Positions 1-17,897 of a stretch of DNA of 64,000 nucleotides are shown piece after piece. Origin of the DNA: Anaeramoeba ignava (Eukaryota; Metamonada; Anaeramoebidae). The notes under the pieces were generated by a model that was not told the origin of the DNA, did not search any database, and saw nothing but the letters and a program-made list of their open reading frames with translations. Location of the stretch: assembly GCA_028826165.1 (NCBI GenBank), contig JAPDFW010000066.1, positions 31,001-95,000 on the forward strand. The letters are read 5' to 3'. Each line of letters opens with the position of its first letter. Position 1 is the first letter of the stretch. The translations under genes and the position numbers were made by a program.

Positions 1-5286
<5,286 letters not shown>

Positions 5287-8200
5287 ATGAATACAAATTT
5301 TTCTATTGAAACAAGAACTTTATTAGTTAGATTAACTTTTCATCCACAAACAAAATTTCTTAAACAATCACAAACAGAACAAATTACAAGAGTTGAACCT
5401 GTTGAAATTTTAAAAAGATGGATTAATTTTCATTTAGGAAATTCTCAAAAAATTAATAATCTCACTTCAGATTTACAAGTAATTTTATTTATTAAAATTA
5501 AATATAGAATTAATTATAAAATTAAATATAAAATTATTTATAAAATTATTTATAAAATTATTTATAAAATTATTTATAAAATTATTTATAAAATTATTTA
5601 TAAAATTATTTATAAAATTATTTATAAAATTATTTATAAAATTAATTATAAAATTATTTATAAAATTATTTATAAAATTATTTATAAAATTATTTATAAA
5701 ATTATTTATAAAATTATTTATAAAATTATTTATAAAATTATTTATAAAATTATTTATAAAATTATTTATAAAATTATTTATAAAATTATTTATAAAATTA
5801 TTTATAAAATTATTTATAAAATTATTTATAAAATTATTTATAAAATTATTTATAAAATTATTTATAAAATTATTTATAAAATTATTTATAAAATTATTTA
5901 TAAAATTATTTATAAAATTATTTATAAAATTATTTATAAAATTATTTATAAAAATTAAATATAAAATTATTTATAAAATTATTTATAAAATTAAATTAAT
6001 TATTAAATTATTTATAAAATTATTTATAAAATTATTTATAAAATTATTTATAAAATTATTTATAAAATTATTTATAAAATTATTTATAAAATTATTTATA
6101 AAATTATTTATAAAATTATTTATAAAATTATTTATAAAATTATTTATAAAATTATTTATAAAATTATTTATAAAATTATTTATAAAATTATTTATAAAAT
6201 TATTTATAAAATTATTTATAAAATTATTTATAAAATTATTTATAAAATTAAATATAAAATTATTTATAAAATTATTTATAAAATTATTTATAAAATTATT
6301 TATAAAATTATTTATAAAATTAAATATAAAATTATTTATAAAATTATTTATAAAATTATTTATAAAATTATTTATAAAATTATTTATAAAATTATTTATA
6401 AAATTATTTATAAAATTATTTATAAAATTATTTATAAAATTATTTATAAAATTATTTATAAAATTATTTATAAAATTATTTATAAAATTATTTATAAAAT
6501 TATTTATAAAATTATTTATAAAATTAATTATAAAATTATTTATAAAATTATTTATAAAATTATTTATAAAATTATTTATAAAATTATTTATAAAATTATT
6601 TATAAAATTATTAAATTATTTATAAAATTATTTATAAAATTATTTATAAAATTAATTATAAAATTATTTATAAAATTAATTATAAAATTATTTATAAAAT
6701 TATTTATAAAATTAAATATAAAATTATTTATAAAATTATTTATAAAATTATTTATAAAATTATTTATAAAATTAATTTATAAAATTATTTATAAAATTAT
6801 TTATAAAATTATTTATAAAATTATTTATAAAATTATTTATAAAATTATTTATAAAATTATTTATAAAATTAAATATAAAATTATTTATAAAATTATTTAT
6901 AAAATTATTTATAAAATTATATTTTAGAATTTTAAAGCTTTATCAGTATTTTTAAAGAAATTAACACAAGTTGATTTTACATTGGTTATTTTTATTTCAG
7001 ATGTAACAAAAAAACAAGAAAAATTTGAAGAATGTATGAGTAAAACAGGTTATAATGATTTTGTTTGTTCTATTCAAGATATAATTGATGTAAAAATTAA
7101 AAATAGATTTGATTAAAATTTAAAAATAAAACTTTTTTTCATTTTAAAAAAAAAAGGCAAATGAAGAAGAAGTTGTTAAATTTCTTGCCAAACTTTATTT
7201 ATGGAATCCAAATCTTGAAGATAATCAATCAAAAGAAGATGAAAATAATGATCAAAAACAAGATAATCAAACAAAAATTGAAACTAAATCAAATATTGAA
7301 TCAGTAAAAAAAATATAAATTTATTAATTAAAAAATTAAAAAATTAAAAAATTAAAAAATTAAAAAATTAATTTAAATTAAAAAAGAAATTACCAAAAGT
7401 ATCAGATTCTGTAAGTGAAATTTTAGCAAGATTTCAAAGAAAAAGTAAATCACCAATATTATCAAAAATGATGAAAAAAGATGAAAAAGAATCAAATCAA
7501 GAAACTCAAAAAGTTGAAGAACCAAAAATACCAGATAAAATTCAAAATTTAATTTCAAAATATCCAAAAGTTGAAGAACCTAAAATAGAAGAACCAAAAA
7601 TACCAGATAAAATTCAAAATTTAATTTCAAAATATCCAAAAGTAGAAGAACCAAAAATTGAAGAACCAAAAATACCAGATAAAATTCAAAATTTAATTTC
7701 AAAATATCCAAAAGTAGAAGAACCAAAAATTGAAGAACCTAAAAATACCAGATAAAATTCAAAATTTAATTTCAAAATATCCAAAAGTAGAAGAACCAAA
7801 AATTGAAGAACCTAAAATACCAGATAAAATTCAACAATTAATTTCAAAATATCCAAAAGTAGAAGAACCTAAAAATTGAAGAACCTAAAATACCAGATAA
7901 AATTCAAAATTTAATTTCAAAAAGTCAAAAAGTAGAAGAACCTAAAATACCAGATAAAATTCAAAATTTAATTTCAAAATATCCAAAAGTAGAAGAACCT
8001 AAAATTGAAGAACCTAAAATACCAGATAAAATTCAAAGTTTAATTTCAAAATATCCAAAAGTTGAAGAACCAAAAATTGAAGTATCTAAAATAGGAGATA
8101 AAATTCAACAATTAATTTCAAAAAAAGAAATTGAAAAAGAAATTAAATTCAAAATTCAAAAATCCAAAAATTGAAATCTAAAAAAAGAATTAATTCCAAA

Positions 8201-11200
8201 AAAAGAAATTCCAAAAAAAGAAATTCAAAAAGAAATTCCAAAAAAAGAAATTCCAAAAAAAGAAATTCAAAAAAATGAAATTCAAAAAAATGAAATTAAA
8301 AAAAAAGAAATTAAAAATGAAATTAAAAATGAAAAATTACCTTCATTCCATAAAATTATGCAAGAGGCAAACAAAAATTCAATCACAACTTCATCAAGAA
8401 ACATAATAAAACAACCAAATATACCAAAAGAAATTCCAGAACAAATCAAAAGTATATTAAGTAAAGAATATCAAACATCATCAAGTATTCTTGATAAAAT
8501 CATCAAAACAAAAAAGAAAATCTCTCAAAAAAACCCAAAATATATCGAAGAAATTTTAAAAAAAACAAATGAATCTTCTGAAGAACTTTTCGCTCCAAAA
8601 AAACCTGATTCATTTAAAGAAGAAAAACAAATTGATATTATTGTCAATCTTGAAGAAAAATTATCTCAAGAAGATAATCAAAAAATTGAAAAACTTTTAA
8701 ATACTGTTGATGGTTATACTAATAATACTCAAAATTTTATAAGTGTTTTAACTAATGTTTTCAAAGAAATTGATGATGCTTTTCCAAAAGTGAATAAACA
8801 AAATTTGCAAATATCACAACATACTCAATCATTAGAAACATTTGGAACTAAAAAAACTGTATAATATATTTTTATATATATATATATTTTTTGGATTGAA
8901 TTTTATTATTAAAAAAATTTTAATTTAAATTTAAATTTAAAGTTTAATCCTAAAAAAAGTCAATATCAATTATTAGCAGCAATTTTCTCAATTTTGGAAT
9001 CAAATTCAGTTCAAGGATTCACAAATCAAATCAAAAATGAAATTACTGATTTAATTTATGAAATGAATATTTCATTTGAAAATTTATATATTAATTGGAT
9101 CAAAGTTGTTTATTTATTAAAGGAAAATAAAATTGTTTCTGGACCTGAAGATAATGTTCTTATTTCTCTCGAAACTTTGTTTAGTTATTATATATACACT
9201 CAAAATTTCAAACAACAATTAACACAAACTTTACTTGAAAAATTTTTATCACAAAATTGTATAAATTTCTTTTTGTTTTTTTTTTAAAAAAATTTTTTAT
9301 ATTTATTTAAATTACTTCTTTTTTTTTAGCTCAATTAATTTCAAAAATTAAGAAAACAGTTTTTAATTTAATTGATTATAATGTTCCTGGAAAAATTCAA
9401 TTTGAAGTTTTTATTCAACCTTTAAAAATTTTAATTAGTGAATTATCAGAAGATTCAGAAAATACAGAAGAGGTTTTATAAAATTTAAATTTAAATTTAA
9501 ATCTAAATTATTTTAATATTTTAATATTTTTTTAGGAAGCAAAAACAATTATTGAAGAAGTTAGAAAAAAATCATTTTCAACAACTTTAAAATCTATTAT
9601 ATTGCATTATATGCCAAAAGAAGTTAAATTTGAAATCAATCAATCACTTACAGCAAAAGATAAAGATTCTGAATTAAAAAGATGGTTTGAAAGAGGAAAA
9701 ATGTATTTGGAACATCTTTTATCAGAAGATGATTTATATTTTTTGACAGCAATTTTTAACAAAACTTTATTTCTTCCATTTATTAAAGAAGCTGCAAATC
9801 CAGTGTTTTATTTGTTTGAAATGTTTGGAGAATCATTGAATTTAATTTTATTCACAATTTCACAAGTTGTTCTCAGCACAGTTTCTGCTGGAACATTGTT
9901 AAAAGAAGATTTTGCTGGAGAATTTACAAAAATTTATACTTTTGAAAATGGAAAAAAATTTCTTCAAGAAATTCTTTCTAAACCTATTATTGAATATTGT
10001 AAATCAAATGATTCTTTAGATTTGGATCCATCAAACGCTAATTTTGAAGGGAATTTGGAAGAAAATACTGAAAAAATGAAACATTATTTACAATCATTTT
10101 CAAAAGCAATTTTATCATCAGCTCAAAAAGTTCCTGAAAATTTTAAAGTTATTTCTTCTTTGATTAAACAAGATTTAATGTCTAGATTTCCTGATAATGT
10201 TATTTCTGTGATTTGCACATTTATTTTATCAAATTTTATTTGTGAAATTCTTAAAAATCCATTTGAATATGAAATTATTAATTGTATTTATTTGAAAAAA
10301 CAATAAGAAAAAAAGAATTTTAATTTTTTAATTCAAAATTTAAAATTTAAAATTTAGTTGAACCAAATCCTAAATCAAAAAGAGGACTTGAAAATTTATC
10401 TTTAGTTTTTGAAACTTTATCTATTGGAGCTGCATTTGGATCAAATAAAAAGAATTTTCAACCACTTAATAGTGTTATGATTCAACAATTTTCAGCAAGA
10501 TCAAATTTTATAAATTCCATTTCAGGATTAGTAAATAATAATAAATTATAAAAATTAAATTTAAATATTTTAAATATTTTAAATATTTATATTTATATTT
10601 TTATTTTTTGATTAGAAATCTTTTGAATATCAAGTAGTTAAAAAAGAAGAAGTTCATGAACAATCAACAAAATTAAAAAAAATAAAACCAAATTCAGCAA
10701 TGGCAACTCTTCAACAAGGAATATTAAAGAAAAAAGCTTTAATGAAATGCTTTTTAGATATTGGAAGTCATATTTTAATTACACAAAATAAATCAATAGA
10801 TTATTCAACAAATATTGGAAATTTTTATATCCAAAAAATTCACAATCAATTTAGATCAATTTATCAAAAAATGAATAAATTAAATGAATTTATTGATGAT
10901 TTAGATATGCTTTTAGATAATTATCAAGATAAAAAAGAAGAAATTCATGAAGAAAAAGAAAATCAAAATCCAAATCAAAATCCAAATCAAATTGAAAATC
11001 AAAATGAAAATCAAAATGAAAAAAATTCTTTATATGATTTTAATAAAATGAATCAAAAACAATTAATAGAAATTTGGAATAATTTATCTGAAGTTGAAAT
11101 ATCAAAAGAAGGAAAACTTCATTTTTCAAATTCAGGTGGAGCTTTTAGTTGGAAAAAAAGATATTTCATTTTGAAATCAAATTTATTAGCAATTTTTCAA

Positions 11201-11413
11201 GATAAATCACATGCAAAAGAATCAAATGCTAAAGAAATTATTGTTCTTCATTCTTCTATTTTGATTGGATATTCTAATTCAATTTCTTATTATAAAAAAA
11301 AAGTTTTCCAAATTACAAGAACTGATCAATCTATTCTTTATTTATGTTCTGATAGTCAAAAAGAAAATGAAGATTGGGTTCATACTCTTAGAAATGCAAG
11401 AAAAAAGAAATGA
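5287..11413 (+). CDS. CH domain - repeat - RasGAP-like - PH domain protein
   Basis: Likely a cytoskeleton-linked regulator of Ras-type GTPases. Exons: 5287-5478, 6928-7089, 7157-7303, 7387-8858, 8943-9258, 9330-9472, 9536-10283, 10358-10530, 10616-11413; phases agree at every junction and predict about 1380 residues. Exons 1-3 form a plastin-CH2-like domain (EILKRWINFHLGNSQKINN... and FLAKLYLWNP). Exon 4 carries tandem repeats of IPDKIQNLISKYPKVEEPK and an acidic/lysine-rich stretch. Exons 6-8 resemble a RasGAP domain (YLTAIFNKTLFLPFIKEA, FILSNFICEILKNP, SIGAAFGSNKKNFQPLN). The last exon ends in a PH domain (GAFSWKKRYFILKSN ... DWVHTLRNARK). The arginine finger position reads TLLKED rather than TLFRGN, so GAP catalysis is doubtful. 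Exon 4 has at least three frame breaks (near 7741, 7863 and 8150-8180), in A-runs, either errors or decay. Confidence 0.82.
5479..6927 (+). repeat. Intron 1 of RasGAP-like gene: 12-bp tandem array
   Basis: A 1449-bp intron made of more than 100 copies of a 12-bp unit (AAAATTATTTAT) with a few variant units (AATTAAATAT type). It begins GTAATT after the codon CAA and ends TTTTAG. Because 12 is a multiple of three, one frame stays open for over 140 codons as a KIIY repeat, which is an artefact. Confidence 0.88.
7516..8115 (+). repeat. Coding tandem repeat inside RasGAP-like gene
   Basis: About eight copies of a 57-75 bp coding unit whose core reads IPDKIQNLISKYPKVEEPK, often extended by one more EEPK block. 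Units are nearly identical in sequence, indicating recent slippage or unequal exchange. Two extra A bases (near 7741 and 7863) break the frame between otherwise perfect units. The following stretch to about 8340 is a looser KKEIPKKEIQK repeat. Confidence 0.75.
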
Positions 11414-11525
11414 GAACAATTTTTAATTTTTATTTTTTTTTTATTTTTAATTAATTAAAAAATTTATTTCAAAAAAAATTTATTTTTCTTTTTCATTTTT
11501 TTTCTTTTAAAAAAAAAATATTAAA

Positions 11526-14500
11526 ATGTTTAAATTAAATTTTAAAAATTCTTTATCTTCTTCTTTTAATTCAATTCCTTTTCAATCTACTAATAATTTT
11601 TTAACTCGAAAATTAACTACAATTTTTAAAGAAGAAAAAAAAGAAAATTTTGAAATTGGAAGATTTAATCACATTGCAATAGCAGTTCCAGATTTAAAAA
11701 AAGCAGGAGAAATGTATAAAAATACATTTGGAGCAGAAATATCAGAAATTATGGTAAATTATTTTCAATTTACAAAATATTTAAATAAGTATAAATATAA
11801 ATATAAATCTAAATATAAACTAAATATAAATATAAATATTTAAATAAATATAAATATAAATATAAATATAAATATAAATATAAATATAAATCTAAATATA
11901 AATATAAATATAAATATAAATATAAATATAAATATAAATATAAATATAAATATAAATATAAATATAAATATAAATATAAATATAAATATAAATATAAATA
12001 TAAATATAAATATAAATATAAATATAAATATAAATATAAAAATTGAAATATAAATAAAAAATAAATATAAACAAATAAAATATAAATATAAATATAAATA
12101 TATAATTATAAATATAAATATAAACATAAATATAAATATAAATATAAAAAAATAAAATAAATATAAATATAAATATAAATATAAATATAAATAAAATAAA
12201 TAAAATAAATATAAAAAAAATATAAATAAAATAAAATATAAACATAAATATAAAATAAATATAATATAAAAAATATAAATATAAATATAAATATAAATAA
12301 AATATAAACATAAATATAAATATAAATATAAATATAAATATAAATATAAATATAAATATAAATATAAATATAAATTATAAATATAAATATAAAATATAAA
12401 TATAAATATAAATCTAAATATAAAATAAATATAAATATAAATATAAAATATAAAATAAATATAAATATAAAATAAATAAATATAAAAAAATAAAATATAA
12501 AATAAATATAAATATAAAATAAAAATATAAATATAAAAATAAATATAAAATATAAATATAAATATAAACATAAATAAAAAAAAAATAAAAACATAAATAT
12601 AAATATAAATATAAATATAAATATAAAATAAACATAAATATAAATAAATATAAATATAAATATAAATAAAATATAAATATAAAATAAATATAAATATAAA
12701 TATAAATATAAATAAATATAAATTTTATGACATAAATATTTTAAATATAAATATAAATATAAATATAAATATAAAAATAAATATAAAAAAAATATAAATA
12801 TAAACATAAATATAAATATAAATATAAATATAAATATAAATATAAATATAAAAATATATAAATATAAATATAAACATATAAACATAAATATAAAATATAA
12901 AAACATAAATATAAAATATAAAATATAAATATAAATATAAACATAAACATAAAATATAAATAAAAATAAAAATAAAAATATAAAAATAAATATAAATATG
13001 AAATATAAATAAAAATATAAATATAAATATAAATATACATAAATATAAATATAAATATAAATATAAATATAAATATAAATATAATTAAATATAAATATAA
13101 ATATAAATATAAATATAAAATAAATATAAACATAAACATAAAATATAAAATATAAATATAAATATAAAAAAATAAAATATAAAAAATAAATATAAAAATA
13201 AATATAAAATATAAATATAAATATAAATATAAACATAAACATAAATAAAATATAAAATAAAATAAATATAAAATATAAATATAAATATAAATAAAAATAA
13301 AATATAAATATTAAACATAAATATAAATATAAATATAAAAATAAATATAAAATAAACATAAAAATATAAATATAAATATAAATATAAATATATAAATATA
13401 AATATAAATATAAAATATAAATATAAATATAAAATATAAATATAAACATAAAAATAAAATATAAATATAAATTAAATATAAATATAAATATAAACATAAA
13501 TATAAAAATATAAAATAAACATAAAAACAAAAAAAATATAAATATAAATATAAATAAATATAAATATAAATATAAATATAAATATAAAACATAAATATAA
13601 ATATAAAATATAAATATAAATATAAATATAAATATAAATATAAATATAAAAATATAAACATAAAATATGTTTATAAAATATAAATATAAATATAAATATA
13701 AATATAAATATAAATAAAATAAATATAAATATAAATATAAAATATAAAATATAAATATTTAAAATAAAATATAAATATTTAAATATAAATATAAATATAA
13801 ATATAAATATAAAATCTAAATATAAATATAAATATAAATATAAATATAAATATAAATCTAAATATAAATATAAATATAAAACAAATATAAATATAAATAT
13901 AAATATAAAATAAATATAAATATAAATATAAATATAAATATAAATATAAATATAAATATAAATATAAATATAAATATAAATATAAATATAAATATAAATA
14001 TAAATATAAATATAAATATAAATATAAATATAAATATAAATATAAATATAAATATAAATATAAATATAAATTAAATATAAATATAAATATAAATATAATT
14101 ATAAATATAAATATAAATATAAATATAAATATAAATATAAATATAAATATAAATATAAATATAAATATAAATATAAATATAAATAATATATATATAAATA
14201 TAAATATAAATAATATATATATAAATATAAATATATCAATAATTTTGAAAATAAATAGCATCTTCCAGAACATGGAGTTTCAACAATATTTGTAAAACTT
14301 GCTAATACAAAAATTGAATTATTACATCCTTTAGGTGAAAAATCACCTATTAAAGGTTTTTTGGAAAAAAATCCAATGGGAGGAATTCATCATATGTGTT
14401 TAGAAGTTGAAAATATTCAAAAAGCAATTAAACAAATGGAAAAATCTAATATTAAAACTATTGGAAAAGAACCTAAAATTGGTGCTCATAATAAACCTGT

Positions 14501-14564
14501 TATATTTTTACATCCTAAATCTGTTGGTGGTGTTTTAATTGAACTTGAACAAAATTCAAATTAA
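11526..14564 (+). CDS. MCEE: Methylmalonyl-CoA epimerase, mitochondrion-related organelle type
   Basis: Interconverts the (R) and (S) epimers of methylmalonyl-CoA in the propionate/succinate pathway. Two exons, 11526-11753 and 14259-14564, join in phase 0 to 177 residues. The glyoxalase-fold repeats are clear: [18 protein letters not shown] in exon 1; [52 protein letters not shown] and GGVLIELEQ in exon 2. Metal-ligand histidines (NHIA, HHMC) and the final glutamate (ELEQ) are present. The first 38 residues are Ser/Asn/Lys/Phe-rich with few acids, as in an organelle targeting peptide. The intron is 2505 bp, almost five times the coding length. With PFO nearby it suggests anaerobic organelle metabolism, possibly propionate production; that role is inferred. 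Confidence 0.92.
11754..14258 (+). repeat. MCEE intron: AAATAT hexamer array, 2.5 kb
   Basis: GT at 11754 and AG at 14257-14258 flank a 2505-bp stretch built from the hexamer AAATAT with insertions of A, C and shorter units. Long open frames on the minus strand (FIFIFI / YLYLYL types) are produced by the hexamer and are not genes. Confidence 0.9.
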
Positions 14565-15195
14565 AATTTAAAATTCAAATTCAAATTAAAATTCATTTAA
14601 AATTAAAATTAAATTAAAATTAAAATCAAAATTAAAATTAAAATTAAAATTAAAATTAAAATTAAAATTCGTTTATAAAATTAAAATTAAAATCGGATAA
14701 AAATAAAATTAAAATTAAAATTAAAATTTAATTTAAAATTTAAATTAAAATTAAAATTAAAATTAAATTCAAAATTAAAATTAAAATTAAAATTAAAATT
14801 AAAATTAAAATCAAAATTAAAATTAAAATTAAAATTAAAATTAAAATTAAAATCAAAATTAAAATTATAATTTAAAATTAAATTCAAAATTAAAATTTAA
14901 ATTTAATTTAAATTCAAAATTAAAATTAAAATTAAAATTAAAATTAAAATCAAAATTATAATTTAAAATTAAATTCAAAATTAAAATTAAAATTCATTTA
15001 TAAAATTAAAATTAAAATTAAAATTAAAAATAAAATTTAATTTAAAATTCATTTATAAAATTAAAATTAAAATTCGTTTATAAAATTAAAATTAAAATTA
15101 AAATTAAAATTAAAATTAAAATCGGATAAAAAATAAAAAATTAAAATTTAAATTTTTTGAATTTTCATTTTTTCTTCTTCTTTTTTTTAAAAAAA
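14565..15195. repeat. Intergenic AAAATT hexamer array
   Basis: The spacer after MCEE is filled with AAAATT and AAAATC hexamers, with a recurring longer block containing CATTTATAAAATTAAAATT and CGGATAAAA. The last 40 bp are T-rich and lead into the next start codon. No gene seen. Confidence 0.75.
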
Positions 15196-17851
15196 ATGTT
15201 AAATCAAAATGAATTCATTTTACAAATTATTGAATCAATTAAAAAAGAACAATTTCAAGAATCAATTTTAAATGAAATTTCAAAAGATCGTTCAAAAACT
15301 CAAAAATTCATTTCATTTTCAAAAGAAATTCCAATTAATTTAAAAGAAATTCTTAAATTAGAAAAAAATTTAAAAGAAAATTTAATAAATTTAAATGAAA
15401 ATTTATCAAAAATTATTTGTTATTTGAATTATTTTTATCAAATGATTTGCAAGTTTCAATATAATCTACTTAAAGGAAATATTGATGAATGGCTAAATGT
15501 TTTAAAATCCTTTATTGATTTTAAAAATATTCAATTATTTAAATTGATGAAAAAAATTTTTATTCAATTATTATTAAAAAAAGATTATGAAAATTTCCAT
15601 TTTTTATTTCTTTATTATTTCGAAAATGATTCAGAAAATGTTTTTAAAATATTTACAAAGTTTATTAAATTAGATTCTTATGTAATTAATTTATTATTTA
15701 AAAAAAACAAAAATTGGAAATTTTTTTAAAATTTGAAAATTTTATTTAGTGTTTTTTTGACCAAATGAATCAAATTTTAAAACATAAACATTATCAAAGT
15801 TTTTGTGTTAATTTAATTTTAAAAATGATGGTTTTAATTGAAGTAAATTTTTTTATTAAAACAAATTAAATTGAAAAAAATTTAATTGAAAAAAAATTTT
15901 TAAAAGAAAAATCAAATTGCTTCAATTATGGATACTTCTTTATTCTCATCATTAATTTCAATCTCAAAATCAGATAAAAATACTCTTGATATCATTTCTT
16001 CTACTTGGATACTTTGTATTATAATTTCAACTTTTCAAAATCCACATTTAATTTCAAAACATCAAAAAGATTTTTTCCAAATATTTCAAAGATTAATAAT
16101 TATTTCAAATGAAAGAAAAACTAAATCTCAAATAACAATAGATACACTAAAAAATTATATCAAAGAATTCCAAATTCAAAATCAAAATAATTCTTTCTAT
16201 TCCAAAAAAAGAAACTCAATTCAAAATGATGATGATCCTTTTCTTTTTATAAATTATATTGAAATAATTTCAAATATCAAGAAAAAAGAACAAGAATCAA
16301 TTAAGAATTTAAAAAATTTTCAATTGAAAAATTATCAAAATATTATTCATCATCTTCATTTTATTCATTTAAAAAAATGTATAACTGAACTTTTAATTCT
16401 TTTATATGGATATTTTCCAAAAGAGTTTATTGATTTAATTCATAAAGAATATTCATCTAAAAAATCAAAACAAAGATTTGATTTAATTTCTTCATTTTTG
16501 AATAATTTATTTGTTCATCCAAAACTTTTTGATGATAAATTTGAAAATTATGAAGAAGTTATTCAAAAAATTAAGACTCATTTTGTTCAAGAAAATTTAA
16601 ATTTAAATTTAGATGAAAATGAAAATGAAAATTTAAATGAAAATGAAAATTTAAATGAAAATGAAAATGAAAATGAAAATGAAAATGAAAATGAAAATCT
16701 AAATGAAAATTTAAATGAAAATCAAAATCAAATTGAAATTGATTCAATAGAAGAAAATATAAAAACTTCACAAGAAATGATTCTAATATTAAATAACTTT
16801 CAACAAAATTGTCAATTTAAAATTAAACCTTCAATTTTCCAAAATTTGAAAAAAAGTTTAAAAGATATTGATTTAATCAAAATGGAAAAAAATCAACTTG
16901 ATATTCAACAATTATTACAAGAAAACAATACATTAAAATGTTCTATACTTTGTCTTGAAAACGAAGTCATTTTCCACAATTTTTTACTTAATAATTATTT
17001 AATTTTAAATCTCAAACAAAACTCACAAAATAATATCCAAATCAAACAAGAAAATGTAATTGAAAATTTTAAAGCAACTGAAACAATCCAAAATAAAATC
17101 ATAATGGAAACAAAAGAACAACTTCAATTCCTTCAAAAATTCTTGTTGAAAATGAAAAAACCAAAAACTAAATGAACAAAAATATCTCAACAAACTTGAA
17201 AAATTTGCAACAGAAAATCATAATTTGAAAAGAAGTAATATCATTTTACAAAGAAATTTAGATGAAGATCGACTTATAAGTCAAAATTTAAACAAACAAC
17301 TTAAAATTTCTCAATCAAAAGTGTTTCCTTTAGAAATCAAAATTAGATATTTAATGGAAAAAATCCAAAAACTTCAATCAATCAAAGAAAAGAATAAAAT
17401 TCTTAAAGCAAATCTCCAAATATCAAGTACAATGTCTCAATTTTATCCTTTAATTGTTGAACAAAATAAAGATCTTGAAAATGAAAATTTATTCAAAAAT
17501 CAAAAAATCAAAGAATTGAATTCAAAAAATTTAAATTATGAATCAAAATTATTTAAATTGCAAAATGAAATTGAAAATTTTGAAATCAAAATATCTTCTC
17601 TTCAAAAATCAAATTCTGATTTCCAAAAAAAGAACCAAGAATTATATTCTTCTTTAATTAAACAACAAAGTTCATTTCAACAAAATATTCGAAATATTCA
17701 AACTAAATATGAAAATGTTGTTGAAGATTCATTAAGAAAAGACAGAAAAATTTTGGAATTGGAATCAAAATTGGAAACTATTCAAGTTAAATTATTTTCA
17801 ACAAATCGTGAAAGTTCTTTATTAAATGAAAATGAAAATTTAAAAAAATAA
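15196..17851 (+). CDS. TSC1: Hamartin (TSC1)-like protein
   Basis: Hamartin stabilises the TSC2 GAP that restrains Rheb/TORC1. Exons 15196-15681, 15750-15842 and 15907 onward; introns are 68 and 64 bp. The diagnostic match is in exon 3: IHLKKCITELLILLYGYFPKEFI followed by LNNLFVHPKLF, corresponding to human hamartin's LHASVYALFHRLYGMYP ... VRIHPELV, and MDTSLFSSLI matches the KMDTDVVVL region. After the helical core come Asn/Glu-rich repeats (about 16600-16740) and a long coiled coil (16830-17851), as in the family. The coiled coil is open in two pieces, 15907-17175 and 17177-17851, in different frames; the junction (17120-17175) needs two small A-run indels to read through. The frame ends with TAA at 17849-17851, 46 bp before the next gene. 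Start ATG follows a T/A-rich leader. Identification is by pattern memory, not search. Confidence 0.68.
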
Positions 17852-17897
17852 AAAAATTCAAAAATTCATTTTTCATTTTTTCATTTTTTAAATAAAA

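Noticed and set aside
5479-5958. KIIYKIIY tail of the first RasGAP-like exon
   Set aside because: It is intron read-through; the sequence after the AG at 6927 continues the CH domain in phase.
11754-14258. Telomere-like or interstitial telomeric repeat
   Set aside because: AAATAT lacks the G-rich strand of a telomere and is enclosed by valid splice sites.
11840-14273. Several minus-strand open frames of 70-470 codons ([12 protein letters not shown])
   Set aside because: They come from AAATAT hexamers inside the MCEE intron; composition is two or three amino acids only.
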